From Olleya sp. Bg11-27 (GTDB lineage Bacteria > Bacteroidota > Bacteroidia > Flavobacteriales > Flavobacteriaceae): a DNA stretch of 64,000 nucleotides. The stretch covers positions 2,557,001 through 2,621,000 of the forward strand of contig NZ_CP025117.1 of assembly GCF_002831645.1 (NCBI RefSeq), given 5' to 3'. A model generated the notes under the pieces. It was given only the letters and a program-made list of their open reading frames with translations, had not been told where the DNA came from and searched no databases. Shown here piece after piece: positions 1-12,600 of this stretch; within the stretch, counting starts at the first letter, position 1; each line of letters opens with the position of its first letter. A program made the position numbers and the translations under genes.

Positions 1-2
1 TT

Positions 3-395
3 GCTATGGTCATTCCTGAAACTAAAGCAATTGAAACTGAAATTTTAGAACTTATAAACCAACACAGAATAAGTATTGGTTTAAATACTTTGGTTAATCA
101 TGAACTAATAAAGGGTCAAGCTTTTAGTCATACAGCTTATATGACAGATATAAATGAAGTTAATCATGATCACTTTTTTACTAGAAAATCTTACTTAGTT
201 ACGAACGCTAATGCAGTAAAGGTGTCGGAGAATGTTGCTTATGGTTATTCTAGTGCTTCTGCAGTAGTAAATGCCTGGTTAAATAGTGAAGGTCACAGAC
301 ATAATATCGAAGGTGATTATACAGATTTTGAAATTTCAGCAGAACAAGGAGAGGACAATAAGTGGTATTTTACTAATATTTTCATGAAGAAATAA
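3..395 (+). CDS. CAP-domain (SCP/PR-1-like) protein, C-terminal part
   Basis: The visible part is almost entirely a CAP domain: an early helix with NQHR, a histidine in the SHTAYM helix, SENVAYG, and HRHNIEGDYTDFEI followed by a closing YFTNIFMKK strand. These match the conserved CAP histidine, glutamate and HRxNI signatures. Bacterial CAP proteins are usually secreted or lipid-anchored; their biochemical role is mostly unknown. The reading frame is open to the window edge and no signal peptide is visible, so the ATG at base 6 is probably internal and the 5' end of the gene is missing. A terminator-like hairpin lies about 50 bases after the stop. Confidence 0.75.
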   Translation, partial: AMVIPETKAIETEILELINQHRISIGLNTLVNHELIKGQAFSHTAYMTDINEVNHDHFFTRKSYLVTNANAVKVSENVAYGYSSASAVVNAWLNSEGHRHNIEGDYTDFEISAEQGEDNKWYFTNIFMKK

Positions 396-769
396 ATAGA
401 AAAAATAACGTTTTTCTTCAATAATAATGGATTTAATTCAAAACAAAACCTGAATGCTATACGTAGTGTTCAGGTTTTGTTTTATTTAATTTAATATGTT
501 ATTTATAACGAACGAGTTATTAGCTTGTAACCGCTGCTTCTTTGTTAGAATAATCAATTTTGACTATTTTATCAGATTGGTGATCAAGGGTTATATAGGT
601 GTCGCAATCTTTTTAATGCTTGTATAGGTTTGTTAGTAATCCATTAGTGGAAGTCTTTCACGTCATTATTAGGTGTCATAATATTAATAATAACATTCTA
701 AATGTAGTTCTTTTTTTTTGGATAAAAGTCAACAAAAAAAAGCCTTTCTAAATGTAGAAAGGCTTTTTT
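396..769. other. Intergenic region without a visible gene
   Basis: This 374-base gap holds two terminator hairpins, listed separately, at its two ends. Between them the sequence is AT-rich, and I see no ORF with coding character, no RNA gene and no repeat. Confidence 0.6.
443..487 (+). terminator. Rho-independent terminator after the CAP gene
   Basis: A 12-bp stem (ACAAAACCTGAA paired with TTCAGGTTTTGT) with a 14-base loop is followed by TTTATTT. It lies just after the plus-strand CAP gene. Confidence 0.65.
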
Positions 770-771
770 TT
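733..771 (-). terminator. Terminator of the adhesin operon (symmetrical)
   Basis: The stem AGCCTTTCTA / TAGAAAGGCT has a 4-base loop and is flanked by an A-run and a T-run, so it could act in both directions. It overlaps the end of the minus-strand OmpA-family gene. Confidence 0.8.
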
Positions 772-2716
772 ACTTGTATTTATTTGTTATAATAAACTTA
801 GATCGTCTATTTTCTTCATGCTCTTTGTATGTACATTTTACATCATTTATACATTGATTGAGGATTTGTGTTTCACCATAACCAACTGCACTTTGTATTC
901 TGCTGTTTTCAATGCCTCGGGAGTATAAATAGTCTCGTGTAGATTTAGCACGACGATCAGATAATTTTAAATTATAAGCATCACGTCCACGACTGTCTGT
1001 ATGTGATTCGATTTTAATTATCATTTTTGGGTGCTCTCTTAAAACAGCAACTACATTTTCCAATTCGTAAGCAGCATCGGGTCTAATAAAGGATTTGTCA
1101 TAATTGAAATAAATAGGATTAATGACTATTTCATTATCTATTATTAAAGGATCTAAATGAAGATCTATAGTCGTTGTTTCTCCATCAGCAGGCGAGGTTA
1201 CAAATTCTTTTTTATCAGGTCTATAAATTACGCGCTCAGCTAGTATAGTATAAGTTTTATCACACCCAATAGCTTTGAATTCGTATTTCCCATCTTTATC
1301 GGTAAAATAAGTCTCTATAACTTTTCCGTTTATATCTAATAATGAAACATTAACCTTTGCTAATGGTTCTTCAGATAGTTTATTATAGGCAATACCGGAT
1401 ACAATCTGTTTACATTGGTATTTGCCAAAGGCATAAATATCATCTCCCCCTTTGCCGCCTTCACGATTAGAAGAAAAATAACCTGTTTGTGTATCAGAAT
1501 CCGCGAAGTAACAAAAATCATCAAAAGGACTGTTAAATGGTGCTCCTAGATTTTTAATGAAAACTTCTGTGGAATCGTTTTTTTTGATTTTTAAAAGATT
1601 GGTTTCAAAGATATCAAGTAATCCTAAATTTAAATTCGCATCACTTGAAAAGTATAATGTTGAATCTTTGGCTACAAAGGGAAACTTCTCGTTTCCTTCT
1701 GTGTTTATTTCTGCCCCTAGATTAGTAGGTGTACCGAAAGTTCCATCTTGTTTGATAGTGACTTTATAAAGATCTGTTTGACCAAAACCACCGTCCATAT
1801 CAGATACAAAATATAAAGTTTTGTTATCAGGACTTAACGCGGGTGCACCAGAAGAAAAGGCATCATTATTAAAAGGTAATTCGGTTACATTGGTCCACTT
1901 ATTATCTGATAATGTGGATTTATATATTTTTAAATTGGAGGTACCTTCTTTTGAATATTTGCGTTTATCTTTTTTGGAAACATTGTTTCTTGTAAAATAC
2001 ATTGTTTGACCGTCATTAGTAATCGTTACTAATCCTTCGTGATCGTCTACAGTATTTACGGATGAGTTTAGTTTAGTAGGTTCTCCATAGGTTTTTGCTT
2101 TTTGTCCTATTTTTGTTTCAGCCTCGAAAATATTAAGAAAAGGTTCGTTATTCCACCCATATAAATCTTTTTCATCTACAATAGAGTCTTTAACCCAAGT
2201 AGAGTAGTAGTATAAGGTGTTATGATGTTCATAGCCACCAAAATCTGAATAACTGGTGTTTAAAGGTAAGTTTTCGATAGTTACATAAACTTTTTCTGTA
2301 TTGGTCAGTTGGTTGTAATTTTCGATATTAAATAGATCAATATCTTTAATGCGTCTATCTTTATTATTTTTTAGTTTGAAATTTCTTAAATAGTCATTTG
2401 CTAAGTCATATTTTTTTTGACTTCTTAAAGTTTGAACATATTTATAGATGTATTCCGAGTCTATTGATGGGTATTTCTCAATAGCTTTACGATACCAAAA
2501 TTCTGCTTTTTCAACTTTACTAATATTAAAGTAACTATCTCCAATTCTTTTCAGAATATATTCGGTACTATCTTCTTTTTTTAAAGCCTCTTGATATAGT
2601 TCTGCTGCTTTTTCATAAGAAAAATCTCTAAAAAAATTATCGGCTACTTTTGTTTGCGCAACTGCTTGTTGCACGAATAAAAAAAGTAATATGTATGAAA
2701 TTATTTTTATTTTCAT
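770..2716 (-). CDS. OmpA-family protein with TPR, PD40 propeller and peptidoglycan-binding domain
   Basis: This is a 648-residue protein with a signal peptide ending near VAQ (about residue 20). TPR-like helices follow at about 25-110, then WD40-like PD40 propeller segments at about 210-420 (for example PALSPDNKTLYFVSD and YFSSNREGGKGGDDIY). A carboxypeptidase-regulatory-like beta sandwich spans about 435-520, and a C-terminal OmpA domain about 535-645 has the motif IESHTDSRGRDAYNLKLSDR. The OmpA domain is expected to bind peptidoglycan from the periplasm. The gene is separated by one base from a PorP/SprF gene, which is followed by a giant adhesin. This is the usual Bacteroidetes trio thought to serve type IX secretion and surface anchoring of the adhesin. 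Confidence 0.88.
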   Translation of the reverse strand: MKIKIISYILLFLFVQQAVAQTKVADNFFRDFSYEKAAELYQEALKKEDSTEYILKRIGDSYFNISKVEKAEFWYRKAIEKYPSIDSEYIYKYVQTLRSQKKYDLANDYLRNFKLKNNKDRRIKDIDLFNIENYNQLTNTEKVYVTIENLPLNTSYSDFGGYEHHNTLYYYSTWVKDSIVDEKDLYGWNNEPFLNIFEAETKIGQKAKTYGEPTKLNSSVNTVDDHEGLVTITNDGQTMYFTRNNVSKKDKRKYSKEGTSNLKIYKSTLSDNKWTNVTELPFNNDAFSSGAPALSPDNKTLYFVSDMDGGFGQTDLYKVTIKQDGTFGTPTNLGAEINTEGNEKFPFVAKDSTLYFSSDANLNLGLLDIFETNLLKIKKNDSTEVFIKNLGAPFNSPFDDFCYFADSDTQTGYFSSNREGGKGGDDIYAFGKYQCKQIVSGIAYNKLSEEPLAKVNVSLLDINGKVIETYFTDKDGKYEFKAIGCDKTYTILAERVIYRPDKKEFVTSPADGETTTIDLHLDPLIIDNEIVINPIYFNYDKSFIRPDAAYELENVVAVLREHPKMIIKIESHTDSRGRDAYNLKLSDRRAKSTRDYLYSRGIENSRIQSAVGYGETQILNQCINDVKCTYKEHEENRRSKFIITNKYK

Positions 2717-2717
2717 C

Positions 2718-3665
2718 TTAAAAATATCTAGGTGATTTTACACGTTTTGTAGGTTTGAAAACTTCAAACATTAATAATATTTCATGTGTTCCACCAGTAT
2801 ATGGTCTCAGGTCTGTTATATAATGTTCGTAAGCATAACCAATTCTCATTTGTGGTGATATTTGAAAATCTGCTAAAGCTCCAATTGTAGATGTGTCTCT
2901 GTTATATCTATAACTTCCTCCCAACCAAAATGTTTCGTTAAATAAAACATGAGCACTCAGGTCAAAAGAAATTGGTGCGCCATTAGTTACTTTAACTAAA
3001 GCAGAAGGTTTTAGTTTTGTGTTTTCATCTAAATCAAAAACATAACCTCCCGTTAAATAGTAACCAACACGTTCTAAAGCGACATAGTCAATCTCAGGAT
3101 CTAAAGCACTTTGGTTATAGTCTGTATTTAATATTCTTGGGGCAGATAAACCGACATACCATTTATTTTGATGTAAGTAAGCACCAACGCCAATGTTAGG
3201 ATTCCATCGATTAGTGAAGTTACTAAAGAATGGATCTATAGCTACTGTGGGGTCATCTAAAAAACCTTCTTGATCTAAGTTATAATGTGTGAAACCGGCT
3301 TTTAATCCAAAAGCTAATTTAGTTTTCTCAGAAAGCGCAATGGTGTATGAAAAGTCACCATAGACATAAACAAAATTTTCATACCCTAATTCGTCATTAA
3401 TGACGGACAATCCTAGTCCAACTTTCTCATTTTTAAGTGGAGCATGCACAGAAACGGTTGATGTTGTCGGTGCACCAGCTAGTCCAACCCATTGACTTCT
3501 ATGTAATCCGACGACACTAATGGTTTCTCTACTACCTGCATATGCAGGGTTGATAGCAATAGTGTTAAACATGTATTGAGAAAATTGAGGTAATTGTTGC
3601 GCTAAAACCTGTGCGCAACTCAACAATAATATAATCCCGATGCTATATATTTTTATTTTTTTCAT
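2718..3665 (-). CDS. PorP/SprF-family type IX secretion membrane protein
   Basis: The protein has 315 residues, a signal peptide ending at VLAQ (about residue 23), then the family hallmark QLPQFSQYMFNTIAINPAYAGSR split across residues 24-46. The remaining sequence is alternating beta strands, including GLHRSQWVGLAGAP, GLSVINDELG and IGYAYEHYI near the end. PorP/SprF proteins are outer-membrane barrels needed for export or surface attachment of particular large adhesins, as SprF is for SprB. The gene lies 8 bases downstream of the giant adhesin gene, so the adhesin is its likely partner. Confidence 0.92.
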   Translation of the reverse strand: MKKIKIYSIGIILLLSCAQVLAQQLPQFSQYMFNTIAINPAYAGSRETISVVGLHRSQWVGLAGAPTTSTVSVHAPLKNEKVGLGLSVINDELGYENFVYVYGDFSYTIALSEKTKLAFGLKAGFTHYNLDQEGFLDDPTVAIDPFFSNFTNRWNPNIGVGAYLHQNKWYVGLSAPRILNTDYNQSALDPEIDYVALERVGYYLTGGYVFDLDENTKLKPSALVKVTNGAPISFDLSAHVLFNETFWLGGSYRYNRDTSTIGALADFQISPQMRIGYAYEHYITDLRPYTGGTHEILLMFEVFKPTKRVKSPRYF

Positions 3666-3673
3666 CTGTTATT

Positions 3674-6600
3674 TTATTTTGTTCCTAAATAAATAGGGCC
3701 TGCTAATGGTTTGATTCCACTATCTAATATATTTATTACATAGTAAAATGTTCCGTTTGGTAGTCTTCCTGCCGATCCTACAGATCCACTTGGACTTTGT
3801 CCATTCCAATCATTTTGGTAGTCTCTAGATTCGTAAACAATATCACCAAAGCGGTTAAATATTTTTAGGTCTATTATATAACCACATTCATTTAAACCAC
3901 CAACGGTGAAAAACTCGTTGTAGTTGTCTCCATTTGGAGTTACAGCCTTAGATATTTTTAAGTCATCTTCTCCACATGGAAGTACAATACAGTCGTCATT
4001 AATACTAATAGTTAACTCATAAGTATTTAAACAACCATTATTTAAAGAGGTATATGTAAATACATAATCACCAACCGCTATTTCAAGAGGATCAAATATC
4101 CCATCTACAATTGTTATACCATCTGTTACAACGTCCCATTCGATGTCTGTGTCGGCATCAGCAGGTAAGAATTCGTAAAGGTCTAATAAACCGTCTTCAG
4201 TACATCTATCCGCGGTTAATGGTGTTATGAAATTTTCAGTAGTCACATTGATTGTATGCGTAATTACTGTATCATTTCCACAATTATCAGTAGCTATCCA
4301 AGTCCACGTCACATCGTAAACCTCTTCAGATCCAGTAAATGTCGTTGTCTCTTCAAAGACGACTTGAACATCAGTTATAGAACAGTTGTCGTCAAATACT
4401 AATTCTGGTATTTCAGGAACGTTAGAACAAGTAACACTTGATGGTAAATCTAAAGGTATAGCTAATGCAGGACCTGTTGTATCAACAATGCTGATTGTAG
4501 CAGTAAATGTACTAGCATTGCCAGTCGTATCTGTTAAAGTATATATTACTTCAATGGTTCCGCTAGCACCACAAGTAGATACTAAATTAGTAAAGTTATA
4601 ATTTGACGTTACTGTAAACGTATTGTCACAAGCATCTGTGGCACAATTTTCAAGAGCTGTAATATTAGCCTCGTTCCATATTTCAGCAAGTAAATTATTA
4701 TTCTCACCATCACATTCAATTGTTTCATCTAAAACCGAACAAGTTGAAACGTTAGGCGGAGTAGTATCTTCGATTAAGTCTGTAGTTGTTTGACCTGTAG
4801 CTGTTGCTATTTCTCCATTTAGAATTGCTGTAGCTGTTACAGTAGCAGTATTGACAACTTCTGTAGCATCAATATTTAATTGTGTAACTAAATACGATGC
4901 AGTATATATCCAAGTTTCAGTAGACTCAAGAATATTATTATTGTTTGCGTCACCAGAAACATATGTTACTGAAACAGGCGTCGCTGCATTATCTAGTAAT
5001 GGATCTGTTATTATAATATTTTCTAATGATAGCGTACCTGGGTTTGTAACAGTGAATGTATATGTAATTGTTTCATCTACTTCAGTACAGTCATTACTAT
5101 TATCATTGTTGAAAACACCTGTTTTAATTATATCTATTATAGCTGTAGGTGTACAGAATGTTACTTCTGTATTATTCTGATCAATCACATAGGTATCCGT
5201 AGCAGTTACATCTGTATTACCAAGAATTTCAATACCATCCACAGTTACTGTGTTAGTAATCATTCCAGCATCAACATCAGCTTGCGTTACTGTGTAGTTA
5301 TTAGCAGTATAGATCCAAGTTTCTGTTGGCTCAATCACACCGTTAGTGTTAGTATCACCAGCAAGTACTAGATCAGCAGTAATAGCACCACCTAATAAAG
5401 CATCTGTAATAGTTACCGTATTAATAGATACTGTACCAGTATTAGTTACAGTGAAGGTATAAGTTACTTCGCTACCAAGGACTAAACAAGCCTCACCGTT
5501 TGCAATTGCAGCCGACTTAACAATGTTTAAACCGTTAGTAGGCGTACAAAATGTTACTTCTGTATTATTCTGATCAATCACATACGTATCCGTAGCAGTT
5601 ACATCTGTATTACCAAGAATTTCAATACCATCCACAGTTACTGTGTTAGTAATACTTCCAGCATCAACATCAGCTTGCGTTACTGTGTAGTTATTAGCAG
5701 TATAGATCCAAGTTTCTGTTGGCTCAATCACACCGTTAGTGTTAGTATCACCAGCAAGTACTAGATCAGCAGTAATAGCACCACCTAATAATGCATCTGT
5801 AATAGTTACCGTATTAATAGATACTGTACCAGTATTAGTTACAGTGAAGGTATATGTCACTTCGCTACCAAGGACTAAACACGCCTCACCGTTTGCAATT
5901 GCAGCCGACTTAACAATGTTTAAACCATTAGTAGGCGTACAGAATGTTAAGTCAGTATTATTCTGATCAATCACATAAGTATCCGTAGCAGTTACATCTG
6001 TATTACCAAGAATTTCAATACCATCCACAGTTACTGTGTTAGTAATACTTCCAGCATCAACATCAGCTTGCGTTACTGTGTAGTTATTAGCAGTATAGAT
6101 CCAAGTTTCCGTTGGCTCAATAACACCGTTAGAGTTAGTATCACCAGCAAGTACTAGATCAGCAGTAATAGCACCACCTAATAAGGCATCTGTAATAGTT
6201 ACCGTATTAATAGATACTGTACCAGTATTAGTTACAGTGAAAGTATAGGTTACTTCGCTACCAAGGACTAAACAAGCCTCACCGTTTGCAATTGCAGCAG
6301 ACTTAACAATGTTTAAACCATTAGTAGGCGTACAGAATGTTACTTCTGTATTATTCTGATCAATCACATAAGTATCCGTAGCAGTTACATCTGTATTACC
6401 AAGAATTTCAATACCATCCACAGTTACTGTGTTAGTAATCATTCCAGCATCAACATCAGCTTGCGTTACTGTGTAGTTATTAGCAGTATAGATCCAAGTT
6501 TCTGTTGGCTCAATCACACCGTTAGTGTTAGTATCACCAGCAAGTACTAGATCAGCAGTAATAGCACCACCTAATAAAGCATCTGTAATAGTTACCGTAT

Positions 6601-9600
6601 TAATAGATACTGTACCCGTATTAGTTACAGTGAAAGTATAGGTTACTTCGCTACCAAGGACTAAACAAGCCTCTCCGTTTGCAATTGCAGCCGACTTAAC
6701 AATGTTTAAACCATTAGTAGGTGTACAGAATGTTACTTCTGTATTATTCTGATCAATCACGTATGTATCCGTAGCAGTTACATCTGTATTACCAAGAATT
6801 TCAATACCATCCACAGTTACAGTGTTAGTAATCATTCCAGCATCAACATCAGCTTGCGTTACTGTGTAGTTATTAGCAGTATAGATCCAAGTTTCTGTTG
6901 GCTCAATCACACCGTTAGTGTTAGTATCACCAGCAAGTACTAGATCAGCAGTAATAGCACCACCTAATAAGGCATCTGTAATAGTTACAGTATTAATAGA
7001 TACTGTACCCGTATTAGTTACAGTGAAAGTATATGTTACTTCGCTACCAAGGACTAAACAAGCCTCACCGTTTGCAATTGCAGCAGACTTAACAATGTTT
7101 AAACCATTAGTAGGCGTACAGAAAGTTACTTCTGTATTATTCTGATCAATCACATACGTATCCGTAGCAGTTACATCTGTATTACCAAGAATTTCAATAC
7201 CATCCACAGTTACTGTGTTAGTAATCATTCCAGCATCAACATCTGCTTGCGTTACTGTGTAGTTATTAGCAGTATAGATCCAAGTTTCTGTTGGTTCAAT
7301 CACACCGTTAGTGTTAGTATCACCAGCAAGTACTAGATCAGCAGTAATAGCACCACCTAATAAAGCATCTGTAATAGTTATTGAGTTAACCGATACTGTA
7401 CCAGTATTAGTTACAGTGAATGTATATGTTACTTCGCTACCAAGGACTAAACAAGCCTCACCGTTTGCAATTGCAGCAGACTTAACAATGTTTAAACCAT
7501 TAGTAGGCGTACAGAATGTTACTTCTGTATTATTCTGATCAATCACATAAGTATCCGTAGCAGTTACATCTGTATTACCAAGAATTTCAATACCATCCAC
7601 AGTTACTGTGTTAGTAATACTTCCAGCATCAACATCAGCTTGCGTTACTGTGTAGTTATTAGCAGTATAGATCCAAGTTTCTGTTGGCTCAATCACACCG
7701 TTAGTGTTAGTATCACCAGCAAGTACTAGATCAGCAGTAATAGCACCACCTAATAAAGCATCTGTAATAGTTACCGTATTAATAGATACTGTACCAGTAT
7801 TAGTTACAGTGAAGGTATAAGTTACTTCGCTACCAAGGACTAAACAAGCCTCTCCGTTTGCAATTGCAGCCGACTTAACAATGTTTAAACCATTAGTAGG
7901 CGTACAGAATGTTACTTCTGTATTATTCTCATCAATCACATACGTATCCGTAGCAGTTACATCTGTATTACCAAGAATTTCAATACCATCCACAGTTACT
8001 GTATTAGTAATAATTCCGGCATCAACATCAGCTTGCGTTACTGTGTAGTTATTAGCAGTATAGATCCAAGTTTCTGTTGGCTCAATCATACCGTTAGTGT
8101 TAGTATCACCAGCAAGTATTAGATCAGCAGTAATAGCACCACCTAATAATGCATCTGTAATAGTTACCGTATTAATAGATACTGTACCAGTATTAGTTAC
8201 AGTGAAGGTATAAGTTACTTCGCTACCAAGGACTAAACAAGCCTCACCGTTTGCAATTGCAGCCGACTTAACAATGTTTAAACCGTTAGTAGGCGTACAA
8301 AATGTTACTTCTGTATTATTCTGATCAATCACATACGTATCCGTAGCAGTTACATCTGTATTACCAAGAATTTCAATACCATCCACAGTTACTGTGTTAG
8401 TAATACTTCCAGCATCAACATCAGCTTGCGTTACTGTGTAGTTATTAGCAGTATAGATCCAAGTTTCTGTTGGCTCAATCACACCGTTAGTGTTAGTATC
8501 ACCAGCAAGTACTAGATCAGCAGTAATAGCACCACCTAATAAAGCATCTGTAATAGTTACTGTATTAATAGATACTGTACCAGTATTAGTTACAGTGAAG
8601 GTATAGGTTACTTCGCTACCAAGGACTAAACAAGCCTCACCGTTTGCAATTGCAGCAGACTTAACAATGTTTAAACCGTTAGTAGGCGTACAGAAAGTTA
8701 AGTCAGTATTGTTTTCATCGATCACATAGGTATCAGTTGCTTGTATGCTTGTTGTTCCATCAGGTTCTAATCCAGTTACAGTAACACTGTTTGTAATTAT
8801 ACCTGTATCAACGTTTTCTTGGGTCACAGTGTAATTTGGAGCTGTATAAACCCAAGTTTCTGAAGGATCAAGTAGACCATCATTGTTTGTATCTCCAGTC
8901 AAAGTTACATCAGCAGTAATATCACCACCTAATAACGTATCAGTAATTGTTATAGAATTAATAAGTAAATCACCAGGATTTGTAACGGTAAATGTATATG
9001 TTACTAAGTCACCAGCTACAATACAAAGGTTTCCGTTAGCATTAAAAGCTGCTTTTACAACATTTAATCCGGCAATACCGTTTATGGTAATATAGACAGT
9101 AGCTGTATCACAAGCTTGGTCAGTATTATCATCACAGATTGTGTATGTGAATGAGTCAGTACCAGAGAACCCTGGGTTAGGGGTGTAAGTAAAGTCACCA
9201 TTAGGAGATATTGTTACTGTACCATTTGTTGGGTTTGTATTGTCTGTTACCGTTTGATTATTGCCTTCAATATCATTATCATTTACTAATACATTCGCTG
9301 TTAATGGAGATGTTGGTGTTGTAAAGTATGCATCGTCATTAGCATTAGTTGTATTAGGCGTATCTGTAGGTTGTACAGTTACTGTTACCGTTGCAGTATC
9401 ACAAAGTGCAGGATTAGCATCATCACATATTGTATAAGTAAAAGTATCCTCACCCGTAAAACCATCATTAGGCGTATAAGTAATAACACCAGTTGGATCA
9501 ACAGTTACTGTTCCATTATCTGGCGTTGTAGTATTAGTTACAGTAATTGTATCACCATCAGGATCAAAATCGTTAGAAATAACAGGAATATTAATCGGTG

Positions 9601-12600
9601 TTCCTTCTGGAGTTGTAGCAGTATCTGCATTAGCAATCGGTGCTTCATTTCCAGGACCACTAACAGGTAATACTTCAATATAAACTGTAGCTGTATCACA
9701 TGCTTGTGGGCTACCATCGTCACAGATTGTGTACGTGAAAGTATCCTCACCAGTAAATCCAGCGTTAGGTGTATAAGTATAGTTTCCAGCAGCATCAATA
9801 GTTACAGTTCCGTTAGCAGGATTTGTATTAGCAGTTACTGTTTGGTTATCACCTTCAAAATCTTCATCATTAGTTAATACATTACCAGAAACTTCTTCGT
9901 CTTGGAATGTATTATTAATATCCGCGATAGCATCTGTAGTATTAGCGATACCACCAATAGTAATATAAACAGTTGCTGTATCACAAGCTTGGTCAGTATT
10001 ATCATCACAGATTGTATATGTGAAAGAATCAGTACCATTGAATCCAGAGTTAGGCGTATAAGTAAAGTTTCCGTTAGAATCAATAGTTACAGTACCATTA
10101 GTTGGGTTTGTGTTAGTTGTTACTGTCTGATCATCACCTTCAATATCATTATCATTTACTAATACGTTTTGAGTTACATCAGCTCCAGGAGTTGTAGTAT
10201 ATGCATCGTCATTAGCATTAGTTGTATTAGGCGTATCTGTAGGTTGTACAGTTACTGTTACCGTTGCAGTATCACAAAGTGCAGGATTAGCATCATCACA
10301 TATTGTATAAGTAAAAGTATCCTCACCCGTAAAACCATCATTAGGCGTATAAGTAATAACACCAGTTGGATCAACAGTTACTGTTCCATTATCTGGCGTT
10401 GTAGTATTAGTTACAGTAATTGTATCACCATCAGGATCAAAATCGTTAGAAATAACAGGAATATTAATCGGTGTTCCTTCTGGAGTTGTAGCAGTATCTG
10501 CATTAGCAATCGGTGCTTCATTTCCAGGACCACTAACAGGTAATACTTCAATATAAACTGTAGCTGTATCACATGCTTGTGGGCTACCATCGTCACAGAT
10601 TGTGTACGTGAAAGTATCCTCACCAGTAAATCCAGCGTTAGGTGTATAAGTATAGTTTCCAGCAGCATCAATAGTTACAGTTCCGTTAGCAGGATTTGTA
10701 TTAGCAGTTACTGTTTGGTTATCGCCTTCAAAATCTTCATCATTAGTTAATACATTACCAGAAACTTCTTCGTCTTGGAATGTATTATTAATATCTGTGA
10801 TAGCATCTGTACAGTTAATAAGAATATTTGTACTTATTGTTGTGCCACATCCATTGGCATCTATTACTGTTATCGTATAATTAGCTTCTGGTAAATTAGA
10901 GAAAGTTCCACTTGTTTGGTAGTTGGTTCCACCATCTATAGAGTATGAATATGGACTTATACCTCCAGCACCTTCGGCTATAATTGTTCCTAAACCTTCA
11001 CATATTATATCTGATTGTGTAGTGATTGTAAGAGAAACGTTAGTGGTAGGTTCTATTATAGTAGCTGAATTAGTACTTTGACAGCCTTCAGAATCAGTGA
11101 TAGTTACAGAATATGTTCCAGCGACCACGTTTATTAAATCCTCAGTAGTTTCTCCATTATTCCATAGAAAAGTATAACCACCATTACCACCATTAACAGC
11201 TAAATCAAGAGAACCTGTAGCATCGTCTTTACATAATATATTAGATACTGCTATAGCAGAACTTAAAATGTTAGGTTCATTAATCGTTATAGTCGTACTT
11301 GTTGTACATGATGTTATAGCATCCGTAACAGTAATAGTATAATCTCCAGCTGATAAGTTGCTTACCGATGTTGTTGTGTTAGAAATAGTATCCCATGCAT
11401 AAGTAAAACTACCTGATCCTCCAGTTACAGTGGCAGCTACACTTCCATTACTTTCTCCAAAACAAATAGCAGGGCTAGAAGTACCTGTTACTGACAGGTT
11501 ATTACATGAACCAGGGTTGACAGTAACTGTAGTTGAGTCTTTACAATCATTGGCATCTGTTATTGTTATAGTATAATCGCCAGCACTTAATCCAGTAATT
11601 ACATTTGTACTTTCTCCTCCAGGGGACCATGAATAGGTGTAAGGTTCAACACCTCCAGTAACAACAGCTGTTGCTGTACCATCATTTGTTGCAGGTCCCA
11701 ATTCATCAGTAGTTGTAGCTGTTACATCAAGAGCATTACTAGGTTCAGTAATTGATATTGTTTCTTCAACAGCTTGGCATACAGTTCCGTCTATAGTTAC
11801 ACTTACGGAATATACACCAGCAGTTAAGTTTTCCAAAGTACTAGACGTTACACCAGTATTAACTTGACCAGATGACCATGTGAATGTAAATGTAGCGCTA
11901 GGGTTAGCATCCGAGTTAGCAGTTACAGTTCCAGCCCCAGTTGTATCACCAGTACAAAGTACATCTGTAATATTGGTTATATCAATCTCCGCATCACAAG
12001 TGTTAACACATTCAATAACTATACTTTGTGTTATGGTACAATTATTACCATCGGTAATAGTTACACTGTGCGTGCCATCAGATAAACCAGTAACCAAAGC
12101 AGTAGTCGCGTTTCCTGCAGAACTACTCCATTGATAAGTGTAATCTGTTGTACCACCAGAGACTATTGCTGTAGCTTCACCATTAGCACAGCCTTGAGCA
12201 GTTGTAGCATCTACTTTTGTTATGTTTAAACTAAGAGGACTAGATGGTTCAGAAATGGTAGCTCCTATATTGGTAGTACATCCATTGTCATCAGTAATTG
12301 TTACACTATATGCGCCAGCTATTACATTTGATAAATCTTGATTAGTTGAGTTATTTACATCATTCCAAACATACATGTAAGGTTCTGTTCCTCCACTTAT
12401 AGCAATGTCAATGCTTCCAGTAGCGTCACTATTACAAGCAACATTTGTTACTGTTGTTATAGAAGCTGTTAGAAGCGCTTGTGTAACTGTTAATATTTGA
12501 GTATGTTCTGTTGTCAGATTGCACTCATCTGTAGCAATCCAAGTTCTTGTTATAGTAATTGCTCCAGTACAAATATCACCAGTAGTACTTTCATTAAAAG

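Noticed and set aside
5157-8693. Possible CRISPR array because of regular repeats
   Set aside because: The unit is 393 bp and codes without interruption; there are no short repeats with unique spacers.
4386-9095. Repeated plus-strand frames of about 70-110 codons, many beginning MLVSPASTRSAVI
   Set aside because: They are antisense shadows of the adhesin repeats and reappear once per repeat unit.
9371-10671. Serine/isoleucine/cysteine-rich frames on the plus strand and leucine-rich frames on the minus strand
   Set aside because: These are out-of-frame readings of the duplicated adhesin block with extreme composition.
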